Positions 15,564 through 15,793 of a DNA stretch of 15,793 nt are shown one piece after another. The notes under the pieces were generated by a model. The model had not been told where the DNA came from. It was given only the letters and a program-made list of their open reading frames with translations, and searched no databases. This DNA comes from Baffinella frigidus (Eukaryota; Cryptophyceae; Cryptomonadales; Baffinellaceae). The first letter of the stretch is position 1. Every line of letters starts with the position of its first letter. The position numbers and the translations under genes were made by a program. The stretch is from positions 677,750 through 693,542 of the forward strand of contig MU646416.1 in the NCBI GenBank assembly GCA_026770585.1, in the 5' to 3' direction.

Positions 15564-15636
15564 GTTCACCTTCCCTCCCACCATCAACTTCCCCCACTCC
15601 CTTTTTTTTAACTTCTTCTTCTTCTTCTGATTTTTG

Positions 15637-15682
15637 AGGGAACTGGGACAGATCAAAATGGTCGACGTTTTCCTGCCGCCCG
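15637..15682 (+). pseudogene. Echo of exon 26, 3' half
   Basis: AGGGAACTGGGACAGATCAA AATGGTCGACG to CCGCCCG|GTTCGA. The frame is kept (RELGQIKMVDVFLPP). It is preceded by a CTT microsatellite (TTCTTCTTCTTCTTCT). Confidence 0.75.
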
Positions 15683-15689
15683 GTTCGAT

Positions 15690-15793
15690 CAACCCTAAAC
15701 CCTGAACCCTAAACTCTAAACCCTAAACCCTAAACCCTAAACCCTAAACTCTAAACCCTAAACCCTAAACCCTAAACCCTAAACCCCAAACCC
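15690..15793 (+). repeat. Telomere-like array at window end
   Basis: AACCCTAAACCCTGAACCCT then more uniform CCCTAAA units to the last base. Judged intronic like the others, because the gene is unfinished here, but its right end is not seen. Confidence 0.9.

Noticed and set aside
14148-14720. Long minus- and plus-strand open frames with Cys-Leu-Ser or Asp-Arg-Gln-Thr repeats
   Set aside because: They are translations of the GA/GACA microsatellite and carry no independent coding evidence.
14740-14760. An extra exon starting GAGGAGGTTGTGCACC after CTGCAG
   Set aside because: No donor or dynein-like continuation follows, and exon 24 joins exon 25 directly in phase with a continuous family match. 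It may be a trace of exon 25.
15690-15793. A true chromosome end (telomere)
   Set aside because: Equally telomere-like arrays occur throughout the gene, units are degenerate, and the dynein coding region is unfinished here, so the array is most likely intronic. The window edge leaves a small doubt.

Overview
This is eukaryotic nuclear DNA. As I read it, all of it is one gene region on the + strand: an internal part of a dynein heavy chain gene broken into many short exons. I assembled 26 exons by eye (about 2.39 kb of coding sequence between 108 and 15563). Every exon-exon junction has a compatible intron phase, and the joined protein follows the dynein heavy chain motor in order: the end of AAA4, coiled coil 1, the microtubule-binding stalk head, coiled coil 2, AAA5, then the helices leading to AAA6. 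The gene runs off both ends of the window. No RNA gene, bacterial-type gene or CRISPR array was seen.

Likely source: an alga-like protist with TTTAGGG-type telomere repeats, most plausibly an alveolate (dinoflagellate or chromerid). The reasons are the G/C-ending codons, tiny exons, 4 of 26 donors being GC instead of GT, 22 of 26 acceptors being AG|G, and abundant CCCTAAA-like sequence. This is inference, not proof.

Layout: 1-2115, end of AAA4 and start of the stalk, with a minisatellite, a small transposon and a first telomere-like intron; 2116-6473, stalk (CC1, microtubule-binding head, CC2); 6474-9796, AAA5 with heavily rearranged introns; 9797-12004, late AAA5, with an intron full of inverted repeats and miniature transposons; 12005-15793, the AAA5-AAA6 connector, ending in another telomere-like array.

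Two features stand out. (1) Degenerate CCCTAAA-type repeats fill or dominate many introns, sometimes from donor to acceptor, always with the C-rich strand on the sense side. That orientation is almost free of AG and offers branch-point-like CTAAAC. (2) Most exons have one to several decayed partial copies ('exon echoes') in the adjacent introns, a few inverted, some still in frame with splice sites. Two echoes (of exons 2 and 18) were later hit by TA-flanked miniature inverted-repeat elements, which gives a relative order of events.
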